NCBI GenBank assembly: GCA_965198995.1
Contig: CBDAQG010000002.1
Coordinates: 248,001 to 312,000 of the forward strand
Length of the DNA stretch: 64,000 nucleotides
Source: CAXMMR01 sp965198995
GTDB taxonomy: Bacteria > Pseudomonadota > Alphaproteobacteria > Acetobacterales > Acetobacteraceae
Direction of reading: 5' to 3'
Made by a program: the position numbers and the translations under genes. The notes under the pieces were generated by a model, which was not told where the DNA came from, searched no databases, and saw only the letters and a program-made list of their open reading frames with translations. The first letter of the stretch is position 1; every line of letters starts with the position of its first letter. Of this stretch, positions 54,263-63,729 are shown piece after piece.

Positions 54263-54997
54263 TTCTTTGAGGCTGATGCCGCTAGCGCCGAGGGCGGCGG
54301 CGCCGTGGAGCAGGCGGGCGAGCAGGGCGGCGGCCATCGTCAGCGGCAGGCCGTCGGGGCTGTGGATGTTGGAGACGCAGTTGCGCTCGCTGTCGCGACG
54401 GCCGAGCCGGGGCGACCAGGTGAGGTAGGCGCCGAGGCTCTCGGCGACGCTCAGGCCGGGTCGTTCGCCGATCAGCACGATGACCGCGCGGGCGGCGAGG
54501 GCTTGGCCGATGTCGTCGCCGATGGCGACGCGGGCTTGGGTGACGATCGCCGTCGGGCCGAGGCGGAGCTGGGGCAGCAGGGCGCGGCAGGCGGCGAGCA
54601 GGGGGGCTGCGTGGCGCTGCACGGCGCTGGCGGACAGGCCGTCGGCCAGCACGAAGACCAGGTCGGAGCCGCCGGGCTCGGGGATGAGCGCGGCGCGGCT
54701 GGCGGGGTCGAGGCGGCGGCCGAGGTCGGGGCGGCGGAGGTAGGTGGCGCGGTCCGGCGCGCGGCTGCGCAGAGTGAGGCTTGGCCAGGGCGCGAGCTCG
54801 GCTGCCAGGGCGGCCGGGTCGAGCGGGGCGTGGACGGCGTCGCGGGCGGCGGCGTGGGCGGCGGCGAGGGCGAGCAGCTCGGCGGTGCAGAGGGTGTCGC
54901 CGGCGCGGGCGAGGCCGATGCGGGCGAGGGTCTCGCCGCGCAGGGTGGCCAAAGGCAGGCTGGCCCGGGAGTCGGGGCGGGCGGGTGGTTCAGCCAT
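54230..54997 (-). CDS. eutC: ethanolamine ammonia-lyase small subunit
   Basis: A 255-residue subunit of the adenosylcobalamin-dependent lyase that splits ethanolamine into acetaldehyde and ammonia. EutC markers are RIGLARAGDTLCTAELL (phrased as in the family), TYLRRPDLGRRLD, DLVFVLADGLSASAVQRHA and the B12-site region ERNCVSNIHSPDGLPL. The ATG at 54997 overlaps the eutB stop by 8 bases. The final residues (KEGQGSALDGFR) come from a family B repeat in which the stop lies; normal EutC ends earlier. No eut microcompartment genes are present. Confidence 0.93.
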   Translation of the reverse strand: MAEPPARPDSRASLPLATLRGETLARIGLARAGDTLCTAELLALAAAHAAARDAVHAPLDPAALAAELAPWPSLTLRSRAPDRATYLRRPDLGRRLDPASRAALIPEPGGSDLVFVLADGLSASAVQRHAAPLLAACRALLPQLRLGPTAIVTQARVAIGDDIGQALAARAVIVLIGERPGLSVAESLGAYLTWSPRLGRRDSERNCVSNIHSPDGLPLTMAAALLARLLHGAAALGASGISLKEGQGSALDGFR

Positions 54998-56369
54998 CGG
55001 CGAGTGCGAGCAGCGGGCCGGCAAGGCGGGCGACGTCGGGGCGGGCGAGGATGCGGCCGTCGGCGTCGAGCAGGCCCATGCGGTCGAGCCAGGCCTCGAA
55101 CTCGGGCGCGGGACGCAGGCCGAGCACGCGGCGGAGCACCAGCACGTCCTCGAAGGCGAGGGTCTGGTAGCCGAGCATCACGTCGTCGGCGCCGGGCACG
55201 GTGATCAGGAAGTTGGCGCCGGCGGCGCCGAGCAGCAGCATCAGCCCGTCCATATCATCGCCGTCGGCCTCGGCGTGGTTGGTGTAGCAGACGTCCACCC
55301 CCATCGGCAGGCCGAGCAGCTTGCCGCAGCAATGGTCCTCGAGCCCGGCGCGGGTGATCTGCTTGCCGTCACAGAGGTATTCCGGGCCGATGAAGCCGAC
55401 CACGCTGTTGACCAGCAGCGGGCGGAAGGCGCGGGCGACGGCGTAGGCGCGGCACTCCAGGGTCTGCTGGTCGACGCCGTGATGGGCGTCCGCCGACAGC
55501 GCGGAGCCCTGTCCGGTTTCGAAATACAGCAGGTTTTCGACCCCGGGCGGGTGCTGGGAGCGGATGGCGGCGTGGGCCTCGCGCAGCACGGCGAGGTCGA
55601 TGCCGAAGCCGCGGTTGGCGGCCTCGGTGCCGGCGACGGATTGGAAGACGAGGTCGGTGGGGGCGCCGCGCTCGATGGCGGCGATCGCGTTGGTGACGTG
55701 GCCGAGGACGCAGGACTGGGTGGGGATGGCGTAGCGCTGGCGGATGTCGTCGAGCATGTGGAGCAGGGCGACGCAGCGCTCGATGCTGTCGGAGGCGGGG
55801 TTGACGCCGATGACCGCGTCGCCGGCGCCGGAGAGCAGGCCGTCGAGGATGGAGATGGCGATGCCGCGGGGATCGTCGGTGGGGTGGTTGGGCTGCAGGC
55901 GGGTCGACAGGCGGCCGGGCAGGCCGATCGTCGAGCGGTGGCGCGTCACCACCGGGAGACGGCGGGCGAGGGCGACCAGGTCCTGGTTGCGCATCAGCTT
56001 GCTGACGGCGGCGACCATTTCGGGGGTGAGGCCGGGGGCGAGAGGGGTGGGGTCGTTGGCGGGGTCGAGGAGCCAGTCGCGCAAGGCGCCGACGGTGAGC
56101 GAGGCGACGGGGGCGAAGGCGGCGGCGTCGTGGCCGTCGATGATAAGGCGGGTGACCTCGTCGATGTCGTACGGGATCAGCGCCTCGTCGAGGAAGCGGC
56201 GCAGCGGCAGGTCGGCGAGGCAGTAGCGGGCGGCGACGCGCTCGCGGTCGGAGGCCGCGATGACGCCGGCGAGCGCGTCGCCGGAGCGCGCCGGGGAGGC
56301 GGCCGCGAGCAGGGCGCGCAGGTCGGCGAAGCGGTAGGTCTGGCCGCCGAGGGCGTGGGTGAAGGACAT
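54990..56369 (-). CDS. eutB: ethanolamine ammonia-lyase large subunit
   Basis: A 459-residue TIM-barrel catalytic subunit. Clear blocks are KLMRNQDLVALARRLPVVTR, GRLSTRLQPNHPTDDPRGI, SGAGDAVIGVNPASDS, FQSVAGTEAANRGFGI, YFETGQGSALSADAHHGVDQ (split here) and CYTNHAEADGDDMD. These cover the ethanolamine and cobalamin sites. It pairs with eutC. The genes for a reactivase (eutA) and an ethanolamine permease are not in the window. ATG at 56369, then the upstream side runs into a family B repeat. Confidence 0.95.
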   Translation of the reverse strand: MSFTHALGGQTYRFADLRALLAAASPARSGDALAGVIAASDRERVAARYCLADLPLRRFLDEALIPYDIDEVTRLIIDGHDAAAFAPVASLTVGALRDWLLDPANDPTPLAPGLTPEMVAAVSKLMRNQDLVALARRLPVVTRHRSTIGLPGRLSTRLQPNHPTDDPRGIAISILDGLLSGAGDAVIGVNPASDSIERCVALLHMLDDIRQRYAIPTQSCVLGHVTNAIAAIERGAPTDLVFQSVAGTEAANRGFGIDLAVLREAHAAIRSQHPPGVENLLYFETGQGSALSADAHHGVDQQTLECRAYAVARAFRPLLVNSVVGFIGPEYLCDGKQITRAGLEDHCCGKLLGLPMGVDVCYTNHAEADGDDMDGLMLLLGAAGANFLITVPGADDVMLGYQTLAFEDVLVLRRVLGLRPAPEFEAWLDRMGLLDADGRILARPDVARLAGPLLALADG

Positions 56370-56410
56370 GCGGGCAGCTTATCGCGGGGCGGGGGCGATC
56401 GACAGGAGGA

Positions 56411-56603
56411 AGAGGCTCCGCCGGCTGGGGCCTGAGGCCCCAGACCCCCATTCGTTTGGAGCCCACTGTGATCGCGCTGCTTGGCGAAGCCTTCGAGTCA
56501 GTCGTCAAGCGTGGCAGTATTATCGGCGATGTCGCCGAGTTGTCTCAAAAATCGGGATCCAAGGGCCGCCAGCGTGACGTGGGTCCAGGGCAAAGCCCTG
56601 GCC
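56411..56603. repeat. family B composite palindromic element (copy B11)
   Basis: GAGGCTCCGCC, a GGCTGGGGCCTGAGGCCCCAG hairpin, GCTTGGCGAAGCC (a 13-bp palindrome shared with copies B4 and B13) and the closing arm CCAGGGCAAAGCCCTGGCC ending at 56603. It lies between the divergent eutB and TPR genes and runs into the possible 5' extension of the TPR gene. Confidence 0.7.
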
Positions 56604-56608
56604 TTGTC

Positions 56609-57235
56609 TTGACACCGTCTGAGCTCTGCCAGCGCGGCGCCGCGCTGCTCGACGCACGCGAGCCGAAAGCCGCCTTGGCGATGTTCGAGCGCGCCGCGGC
56701 GGCTTCGCCTCGCCTGGCGATGGCGCAGCTTGGCCGGGCGAGCGCGTTGCTGGCGCTCGGGCAGACGGCGCAGGCGGTGGCGGCGGCAGAGCAGGCGGCG
56801 CGGCTGGGGGCGGGCGATGCGGGGCTGCTGATGCGGGTCGGGCGGTGTCTGCGCGATGCCGGGGCGGCGGTGGCGGCGGCTTTGGTGCTACGGCGGGCGG
56901 TGGCGCTCGAGCCGGGGCTGGCGGAGGCGTGGTATGCGCTGGGGCTGCTGCTGGGGGATGCGCGGCGGCACGGCGAGGCGGCGGCGGCGTTTCGGGCGGC
57001 GCTGCGGGCCAGGCCGGGGCTGCATGAGGCGGCGTTCAACCTTGGCGTGGCGTGTGCCGAGGCGGGCGATCTAGAGGGGGCGTTGGACGCCTATGCGGTG
57101 GCGCTGCGGTCCCGGCCGGAGAGTTTTGGCCGGATTGCGCAGGCGCTGGTCTCGGCGCCGACGGGGTGTCTATGGCTAGACCCTGCGGCGCTGAGGCGAG
57201 CGTTACTCAGCCGAGAGGAACCCACCAACACCTAA
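56609..57235 (+). CDS. tetratricopeptide-repeat protein
   Basis: About 208 residues with five TPR-like units: ALLDAREPKAALAMFERAAAASP, ALLALGQTAQAVAAAEQAARLG, CLRDAGAAVAAALVLRRAVALEP, LLLGDARRHGEAAAAFRAALRARP and VACAEAGDLEGALDAYAVALRSRP (each quoted in part). TPR proteins are scaffolds for protein contacts. No signal peptide. The start is uncertain: the TTG at 56609 gives a clean TPR protein, whereas the ATG at 56456 would add 51 residues encoded almost wholly by the family B repeat. No clear ribosome binding site for either. Confidence 0.72.
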   Translation: MTPSELCQRGAALLDAREPKAALAMFERAAAASPRLAMAQLGRASALLALGQTAQAVAAAEQAARLGAGDAGLLMRVGRCLRDAGAAVAAALVLRRAVALEPGLAEAWYALGLLLGDARRHGEAAAAFRAALRARPGLHEAAFNLGVACAEAGDLEGALDAYAVALRSRPESFGRIAQALVSAPTGCLWLDPAALRRALLSREEPTNT

Positions 57236-57255
57236 AACGAGGTCTCTAAAAGTCA

Positions 57256-57304
57256 TGGGGTCTGGGGCCTCGGGCCCCAGCGGGTCGAGGGCAGCGCCCT
57301 CGCC
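57256..57304. repeat. partial family B element (copy B12)
   Basis: Two hairpins only: GGTCTGGGGCCTCGGGCCCCAG and CGAGGGCAGCGCCCTCG. Lies between the convergent TPR gene and the unknown gene at 57316; probable terminator. Confidence 0.65.
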
Positions 57305-57315
57305 TTGCTTCAGCC

Positions 57316-58038
57316 TTAGCTTTGTTCGGGGCTCTCACGACGTGCGCGGTGGTGGCGGCGGTAGTGGTGCGGGGTGCCGCCGAGCAGGGCGGCGGCGGTG
57401 AGGTCGTAGCGCTCGACGTCGGCGGCGGTGAAGGTGGCGAAGTCGAGGGCGATGGGCTCGCGCGGCACGGGCACGCACTGCGCGAACGGCGTGCCGCGGG
57501 GCAGGATGCCGGAGAAGCCGGGATCCACCCAGACGGCGGGGAACAGCACGCCGACGTCGGTGAAGCTGTCACAGTCGACGAGGCCGCTGAGCAGGCGGAA
57601 GGGCAGGTCGGGGCGGTTCAGCGGGTGCAGGGCGAGCAGCGACCAGCCCGGATCGAGCGCGATGGTCCAGAAGCTGTTGAACTTCACCACCACCTGGTCG
57701 GGCGTGTGGAACGGGGTGCCGGTGAGCTGGGCGGGGGCGTGGAAGCTGATCGGCGCGCGCGGGTGGGCGCTGGCGGCGAGCGGCGGGACGGGCCAGCTCC
57801 ACGACAGGCGGCCGGCCTCGACCACGACGTCGCAGGCGAGTGGCATGGTGAAGCCGTGGCTCATCGCGTCGATGAAGGGCGGGCAGTGCTTGACGGTGCG
57901 GATGTCGGCGCCGGCGTGCAGGGACGAGGCGGCGTGGCGGGGCATGTCGCGCAGCCAGGCGGGCAGGGCGTCGCGGGCGGGGGCGGGGCGGGGAAGGGTA
58001 GACTCCAGGGCCGGGTCGCAGCGGAAGGTGACGTGCAT
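57316..58038 (-). CDS. conserved-type protein of unknown function, similar to phage-associated uncharacterised proteins
   Basis: A 240-residue soluble protein. The blocks VKHCPPFIDAMSHGFTMPL, VKFNSFWTIALDPGWSLL, HPLNRPDLPFRLLSGLVDCD and ILPRGTPFAQCVPV follow a pattern that I recall from a widespread uncharacterised family found in bacteria and tailed phages (PWTI-PGYS-HPLNR-DLPF-SG-VDTD). Function unknown; the fold is probably beta-rich. The C-terminus turns Arg/His-rich (HHYRRHHRARRES). ATG at 58038. It stands alone between two family B elements. Confidence 0.7.
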   Translation of the reverse strand: MHVTFRCDPALESTLPRPAPARDALPAWLRDMPRHAASSLHAGADIRTVKHCPPFIDAMSHGFTMPLACDVVVEAGRLSWSWPVPPLAASAHPRAPISFHAPAQLTGTPFHTPDQVVVKFNSFWTIALDPGWSLLALHPLNRPDLPFRLLSGLVDCDSFTDVGVLFPAVWVDPGFSGILPRGTPFAQCVPVPREPIALDFATFTAADVERYDLTAAALLGGTPHHYRRHHRARRESPEQS

Positions 58039-58050
58039 GTCAGGAAGGAA

Positions 58051-58252
58051 GGCCAGGGGCTTCGCCCCTGGACCCCATTAAAGGCGGAGCCTTTAAAATC
58101 CATTGGTTATTCATGGTCACTCAGCGAGGTCGGTGGCGCGGGAAGTAGAATTGTAAGGCTTCGCCAAGCAAGCCAGTTGGAGTTTTGACTCCAAACGGAT
58201 GCGGGTCTGGGGGCGCTGCCCCCAGCGGAGTCCAGAGGCAGAGCCTCTGGCC
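58051..58252. repeat. family B composite palindromic element (copy B13)
   Basis: GGCCAGGGGCTTCGCCCCTGG at the left end, TTAAAGGCGGAGCCTTTAAAATCC, GGCTTCGCCAAGC, TTGGAGTTTTGACTCCAA, GGTCTGGGGGCGCTGCCCCC and CCAGAGGCAGAGCCTCTGGCC at the right end. The glpK stop codon starts at the very next base (58253). This is the most complete copy. Confidence 0.8.
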
Positions 58253-59755
58253 TTACATCTCATCCGGCGGCTCATACAACGCCTGCCGCACCGCCCGCCG
58301 CCAGCCGCGATACCGCGCGGCGCGCTCGCCTGGCTCAAGGCTCGGGGTGAAGCGGCGCTCGAACGGGGTGGGTGGGGTCATCTGGTCGGGCTCGGGGAAC
58401 AGGCCGGATTGCAGGCCGGCGAGGTAGGCGGCGCCGAGGGCGGTGGTCTCCAGGAAGGCGGGGCGGTCGACGGGGCTGTCCAGCATGTCGGCGAGGAATT
58501 GCATGGTCCAGTCGCTGGCCGCCATGCCGCCATCGACGCGGACGGCGTGCCCGGCGTCGGTCGAGGCGGCGCCGGCGTCGTCGAGCATGGCGCCGAGCAG
58601 GTCGCGGGTCTGGAAGCCGACGCTCTCCAGGGCGGCGCGGGCGATCTCGCGGCGGGTGGTGCCGCGGGTGATGCCGCTGATCGTGGCGCGGGCGCGACTA
58701 TCCCAGTGCGGCGCGCCGAGGCCGGTGAAGGCGGGCACCAGGAACACCGGCTGGCGCGGGTCGGCGGCGGCGGCGAGCTCGCCGGTTTCGGGCGCGCTGC
58801 CGACCAGGCCGAGGCCGTCGCGCAGCCACTGCACGGCGGTGCCGGCGGAGAAGATCGAGCCCTCGAGGGCGTAGGTGCGCTGCCCTTGGCGCTGCCAGGC
58901 GATGGTGGTGAGCAGACGGTGGCGCGAGGCGATGGGGTTGGCGCCGGTGTTGAGCAGGACGAAGCCGCCGGTGCCGTAGGTCGCCTTGATCGTGCCGGGA
59001 GCGAAGCAGCCCTGGCCGATCAGCGCCGCCTGCTGGTCGCCGGCGATGCCGCGGATGGCGATCTCGCCGCCGCCGAGCAGGGTGGTGGTGCCGAACTCGG
59101 CGGCGCTGTCGCGGATTTCGGGCAGTAGGGGGCGCGGGATGTCGAGCAGGCGCAGCAGCTCGTCGTCCCACGCGCCGGTGGCGATGTTGCAGAGCAGGGT
59201 GCGCGAGGCGTTGGTGGCGTCGATGGCGTGCACGCGGCCGCCGGTAAGGCGCCAGAGCAGGAAGCTGTCGACGGTGCCGAAGGCGAGCTCGCCGGCTTCG
59301 GCGCGACGGCGGGCGCCGGGGACCTGGTCGAGGATCCAGCCGATCTTGGTGGCGGAGAAGTAGGGATCGAGGCGCAGGCCGCTGCGCTCGGCGACCATCG
59401 CGGCGTGGTCGGTCAGCGCCTCGCAGCGCCCGGCGGTGCGGCGGTCCTGCCAGACGATGGCGTTGTGGATCGCCTGGCCGGTGCGGCGGTCCCACACCAG
59501 GGTGGTTTCGCGCTGGTTGGCGACGCCGATGGCGGCGATGTCGGCCGCCGTGAGGCCGGTTTGGCGCAGCACGTCCTGCGCGGTGACGAGCGCGGTTTGC
59601 CAGAGCTGTTCAGGATCCTGCTCGACCCAGCCGGGCTGCGGGTAGATCTGCGGGAATTCGCGCTGGGCGGTGGCGAGCGGGGCGAGCGCGTCATCGAAGA
59701 TGATGGCGCGGGTGGAGGTGGTGCCCTGATCGATCACCAGCAGACGCGAGGTCAC
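58253..59755 (-). CDS. glpK: glycerol kinase
   Basis: A 500-residue FGGY-family kinase that phosphorylates glycerol to glycerol-3-phosphate. Motifs are LLVIDQGTTSTRAIIFD (phosphate 1), GVANQRETTLVWDR, FGTVDSFLLWRLTGG, ATYGTGGFVLLNTG and VDGGMAASDWTMQFLADML (adenosine site). The GTG at 59755 has CAGGAG about 11 bases upstream and gives the standard length; a longer frame would begin inside a family A repeat. It is downstream of the glycerol transporter genes on the same strand, as in the rhizobial glp operon. Confidence 0.96.
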   Translation of the reverse strand: MTSRLLVIDQGTTSTRAIIFDDALAPLATAQREFPQIYPQPGWVEQDPEQLWQTALVTAQDVLRQTGLTAADIAAIGVANQRETTLVWDRRTGQAIHNAIVWQDRRTAGRCEALTDHAAMVAERSGLRLDPYFSATKIGWILDQVPGARRRAEAGELAFGTVDSFLLWRLTGGRVHAIDATNASRTLLCNIATGAWDDELLRLLDIPRPLLPEIRDSAAEFGTTTLLGGGEIAIRGIAGDQQAALIGQGCFAPGTIKATYGTGGFVLLNTGANPIASRHRLLTTIAWQRQGQRTYALEGSIFSAGTAVQWLRDGLGLVGSAPETGELAAAADPRQPVFLVPAFTGLGAPHWDSRARATISGITRGTTRREIARAALESVGFQTRDLLGAMLDDAGAASTDAGHAVRVDGGMAASDWTMQFLADMLDSPVDRPAFLETTALGAAYLAGLQSGLFPEPDQMTPPTPFERRFTPSLEPGERAARYRGWRRAVRQALYEPPDEM

Positions 59756-59779
59756 GATTTGCGCGGCTCCTGAAGGAAG

Positions 59780-59900
59780 CGCTGCTTTTTTGAAAAAAAG
59801 CAGCAAAAAACTTCTTATCAGCGCTGTCGCGATCTCGACACGACAGCACCGATTCTGACGGATTAAAGTTTTTTGGTTCTTTTTTTCAAAAAAGAACCCC
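59780..59900. repeat. family A paired-hairpin repeat (copy A8) with compensatory stem change
   Basis: Left hairpin 59781-59804 reads GCTGC...GCAGC where other copies have GCTTC...GAAGC, so both sides of one base pair have changed together. AAAAAACTTCTT, core with GCGCTGTCGCG, AAAGTTTTTT and right hairpin 59875-59898 (GGTTC...GAACC) follow. It lies between glpV and glpK, so it could reduce read-through into glpK. Confidence 0.82.
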
Positions 59901-59908
59901 TTGCTTGC

Positions 59909-61666
59909 TTACCCTTTGCTGACCGGGTTGTTCCAGCTCTTGATCAGCTCGTCATAGTCGACGGTTTCGCCCTGCGGCTTCTCGTTGGCCAGGCGCCGTT
60001 GCGGCGAGAGGTTGCCGTCCTTCTTGGCCTGATTGTACCAGTACTCGGCGGTCTGCGGCTTGTTCATCACCGGGCCGAGCTCGCCCTGCACGCCGGAGCG
60101 CTGCAGGCGTTCCATGATGGCGTCCTGGTCGCGCGCCAGACCGTCCATCGCCTGCTGCGCCGTCTGCTGGCCGGAGATGGCGTTGGAGACGTTCTGCCAC
60201 CAGACCTGGGCCATCTTGCCGTAGTCGGGCACGTTCACTCCGGTCGGCGTCCACTCCTTGACCGCCGGCGAGCGATAGAACTCGACGAGGCCGCCGAGCT
60301 TCGGCGCGATCTTGGAGGCGGCGTCCGACATGATGTCGCTGGTGCGGATGATGTGGTACGACACCAGGAACTTCTTCAGGGTGACGATCTTGGAGGTGGT
60401 GAACTGGGCGTAGAGCCAGCCCGCTTTGACCCGCTCCAGCGGCGCGTATTTCAGCATCGTCCAGCAGCCGACGTCCTGATAGCCGAGCTTCATGCCGTCC
60501 TTCCAGTATGGGCCGTGCGGCGACGGCGCCATGCGCCATTTCGGCGTGCCGTCCGAGTTCATCACCGAGAGCTTCGGGTCCGACAGGGCGGCAGTGAAGG
60601 CGCTGTACCAGAAGATCTGCTGGGCGATGTGGCCTTGCCCGGGCACCGGGCCGGACTCCAGGAAATCCATGCCGGCGGCTTCCGGCGGCGCATACTTCTT
60701 GAGCCACTCGACGTATTTGCGGCAGGCGAACTCGGCTGCCGGGCTGTTCGCGTCACCGCCACGGGTGATCGACGAGCCGCGCGGTCGGCTGTCGGTCATG
60801 CGGATGCCCCACTCGTCGTCGGGGCGGCCGTTCGGCAGGCCCTTGTCGCCGACGCCGGCCATCGACAGCCACGCGTCGGTGAAGCGCCAGCCGAGCGAGG
60901 GGTCCTTCTTGCCGTAATCCATGTGGCCGTAGACGCGCTCGCCGTCGATTGTCTTCACGTCGTTGGTGAAGAAGTTGGCGATGTCCTCGTAGGCCGACCA
61001 GTTCACCGGCACGCCGAGCTCGTAGCCGTATTTCGCCTTGAACTGCGTCTTCAGCTCCGGGCGCTGAAACCAGTCATGGCGGAACCAGTAGAGGTTTGCG
61101 AATTGCTGGTCGGGCAGCTGGTAGAGCTTGCCGTCGGTGAAGGTGCCGAACGACAGGCCCATGAAGTCGGGCAGGTCGATCTTGGGGCTGGTGATGTCCT
61201 TCGCGTCGTTCGCCATGAAGTCGGTGAGCGAGCCGCCGACGATGTCATGGTAGCGCGGGTGGGTGCCGATGAAGTCGCTGTCGTTCATCCAGAAATCGTA
61301 GATCGGGCGGCCCGACTGCATCTCGACTTCGATCTTGTCGACGAGCGCGCCCTCGTCCATCAGGTTGTGGTTGACCTTGATGCCGGTGATCTCGTCAAAG
61401 GCCTGGGTCAGCACCTTGGACTCGTACTCGTGCACCTTGAGGATCTCGGAGACGGTGTTCAGCTCCATGCCCTTGTAAGGCTTGGCGGCGTGGATAAACC
61501 ACTCGAGCTCCGCCATCTGCTCGTCCTTGGACATCGTGGACGGCTGGAACTCGTTATCGACCCATTTCTTGGCGGCATCGACCTGCTGGGCGTGCGAGGT
61601 GCCGCTGCGGATCAGCACGCCGGCGCCGACCGCGGCACCGACCTTGAGTATTTCACGCCTTTTCAT
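59909..61666 (-). CDS. glpV: glycerol ABC transporter, periplasmic binding protein
   Basis: A 585-residue extracellular solute-binding protein of family 1. The start MKRREILKVGAAVGAGVLI suggests a Tat or Sec signal. Mature blocks include FDEITGIKVNHNLMDEGALVD, FWMNDSDFIGTHPRYHDI and GYQDVGCWTMLKYAPLE. Length and context match GlpV of the rhizobial glpSTPQUV glycerol importer. It follows the small GlpU-type protein. Minus-strand operon with glpK downstream. Confidence 0.92.
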   Translation of the reverse strand: MKRREILKVGAAVGAGVLIRSGTSHAQQVDAAKKWVDNEFQPSTMSKDEQMAELEWFIHAAKPYKGMELNTVSEILKVHEYESKVLTQAFDEITGIKVNHNLMDEGALVDKIEVEMQSGRPIYDFWMNDSDFIGTHPRYHDIVGGSLTDFMANDAKDITSPKIDLPDFMGLSFGTFTDGKLYQLPDQQFANLYWFRHDWFQRPELKTQFKAKYGYELGVPVNWSAYEDIANFFTNDVKTIDGERVYGHMDYGKKDPSLGWRFTDAWLSMAGVGDKGLPNGRPDDEWGIRMTDSRPRGSSITRGGDANSPAAEFACRKYVEWLKKYAPPEAAGMDFLESGPVPGQGHIAQQIFWYSAFTAALSDPKLSVMNSDGTPKWRMAPSPHGPYWKDGMKLGYQDVGCWTMLKYAPLERVKAGWLYAQFTTSKIVTLKKFLVSYHIIRTSDIMSDAASKIAPKLGGLVEFYRSPAVKEWTPTGVNVPDYGKMAQVWWQNVSNAISGQQTAQQAMDGLARDQDAIMERLQRSGVQGELGPVMNKPQTAEYWYNQAKKDGNLSPQRRLANEKPQGETVDYDELIKSWNNPVSKG

Positions 61667-61714
61667 CTTCGCGTTCCCCCGACTGTTATTATTTCCGTCT
61701 AAAGCCAGTCCTCA

Positions 61715-61993
61715 TCAAGCATAGCGGAACATCGCTATACCGAACAAGATCGAGATCCCGAGCGGATAGAACAGTTCACCGCCGCCGAGGCGCATCCACA
61801 GGATGAAGATGTAGGCGCTGCCGATCAGGCTGATGAAGTAACGGTCGCCGCGCGTCGTGCGGAAGCGAAACAATCCGGCGCGCGGCGTCTCCGGACGGTA
61901 GATCGCGAGCAGCGTCAGCACGACCAGGCTGATGGCGATCAGGATGAAGAAGCCGCCGCTCGCCCAGGTCCAGGCCATCCAACCGAGGTTCAC
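61715..61993 (-). CDS. glpU: small DUF2160 membrane protein of the glycerol transporter operon
   Basis: A 92-residue protein with two or three membrane segments (GFFILIAISLVVLTLLAIY; FISLIGSAYIFILWMRLGGGELF). DUF2160 proteins are encoded in glp importer operons of alphaproteobacteria, where the gene is called glpU; the exact role is unclear. It sits between the permease and binding-protein genes, the same order as in Rhizobium. Confidence 0.9.
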   Translation of the reverse strand: MNLGWMAWTWASGGFFILIAISLVVLTLLAIYRPETPRAGLFRFRTTRGDRYFISLIGSAYIFILWMRLGGGELFYPLGISILFGIAMFRYA

Positions 61994-62005
61994 GACAGTC
62001 TCTCC

Positions 62006-62808
<803 letters not shown>

Positions 62809-62809
<1 letters not shown>

Positions 62810-63729
62810 CAGGCGGTTCCGGTTTCGGATTGCCGCTGCTCGGAATGCGTTGTGTAGGTGAAGAACACCCAGCAGACGGTCAGCGTGATCAGGTTGTAGG
62901 TGAGCGACATCGCCGCCGCGTTGCCGAGGTCGACCTGGCCGAGGGCGAGCTTGACGAGGTCGATCGACAGGAAACTGGTTGCCTCGCCGGGGCCGCCGCC
63001 GGTGACGATGAACGGCTCGGTATAGATCATGAAGCTTTCCATGAAGCGCAGCAGCATGGCGATGATCAGCACCTTGCGCAGCTTCGGCAGCTCGATGTTG
63101 CGAAACACCGACCAGCGGCTGGCGCCGTCGATGCGCGCCGCCTGGTAGAACGCGTCCGGGATCGCCTTGAGGCCGGCATAGCACAGCAGCGCGACCATCG
63201 AGGTCCAGTGCCAGACGTCGATCGTGACGATGGTGGCCCAGGCGGAGAACGGGTCCTCGACGTCGTTGTAGGGAATGCCGATGCGGTTGAGCGTCGAGCC
63301 GAGCAGGCCGATATCCTGGCGGGCGAAGATTTCCCAGATCGTGCCGACGACGTTCCACGGGATCAGCATCGGCAGCGCGATCACCACCAGCACCGCGCCG
63401 ACGCGCCAGCTGTGCCGTGGGATGCACAGCGAGACGGCGATGCCGAGCGGGATTTCGATCGCCAGCACGACGAAGGAGAAGATGAAGTTGCGCACCACGG
63501 CGCCGGCGAAGCGGCCGCCGATGTCGGTCGACGGGTCGAGCAGGGCGCGGAACCAGCCGGCGCCGTTCCAGAAGAAGTTGTTCTGGCCGAAGGTGTCCTG
63601 CACCGAGTAGTTGACGACCGTCATCACCGGGATCAGCGACGAGAACAGCACGAAGGCGAGCACCGGCAGCACGAACAGCCAGCCGCGATTATAGAACGGC
63701 TTGGCGATCACCATCTGGTCGTCGCTCAT
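62809..63729 (-). CDS. glpP: glycerol ABC transporter permease
   Basis: A 306-residue permease of the MalF/UgpA (CUT1) type with six membrane segments. The EAA loop is FYQAARIDGASRWSVFRNIELPKL. The ATG at 63729 overlaps the stop of the ATPase gene as ATGA, and its own end overlaps glpQ by one base, so the whole set is translated in a coupled way. Confidence 0.92.

Noticed and set aside
54230..56369. Ethanolamine microcompartment locus
   Set aside because: Only eutB and eutC are present; no shell protein, eutA or aldehyde dehydrogenase gene is adjacent.
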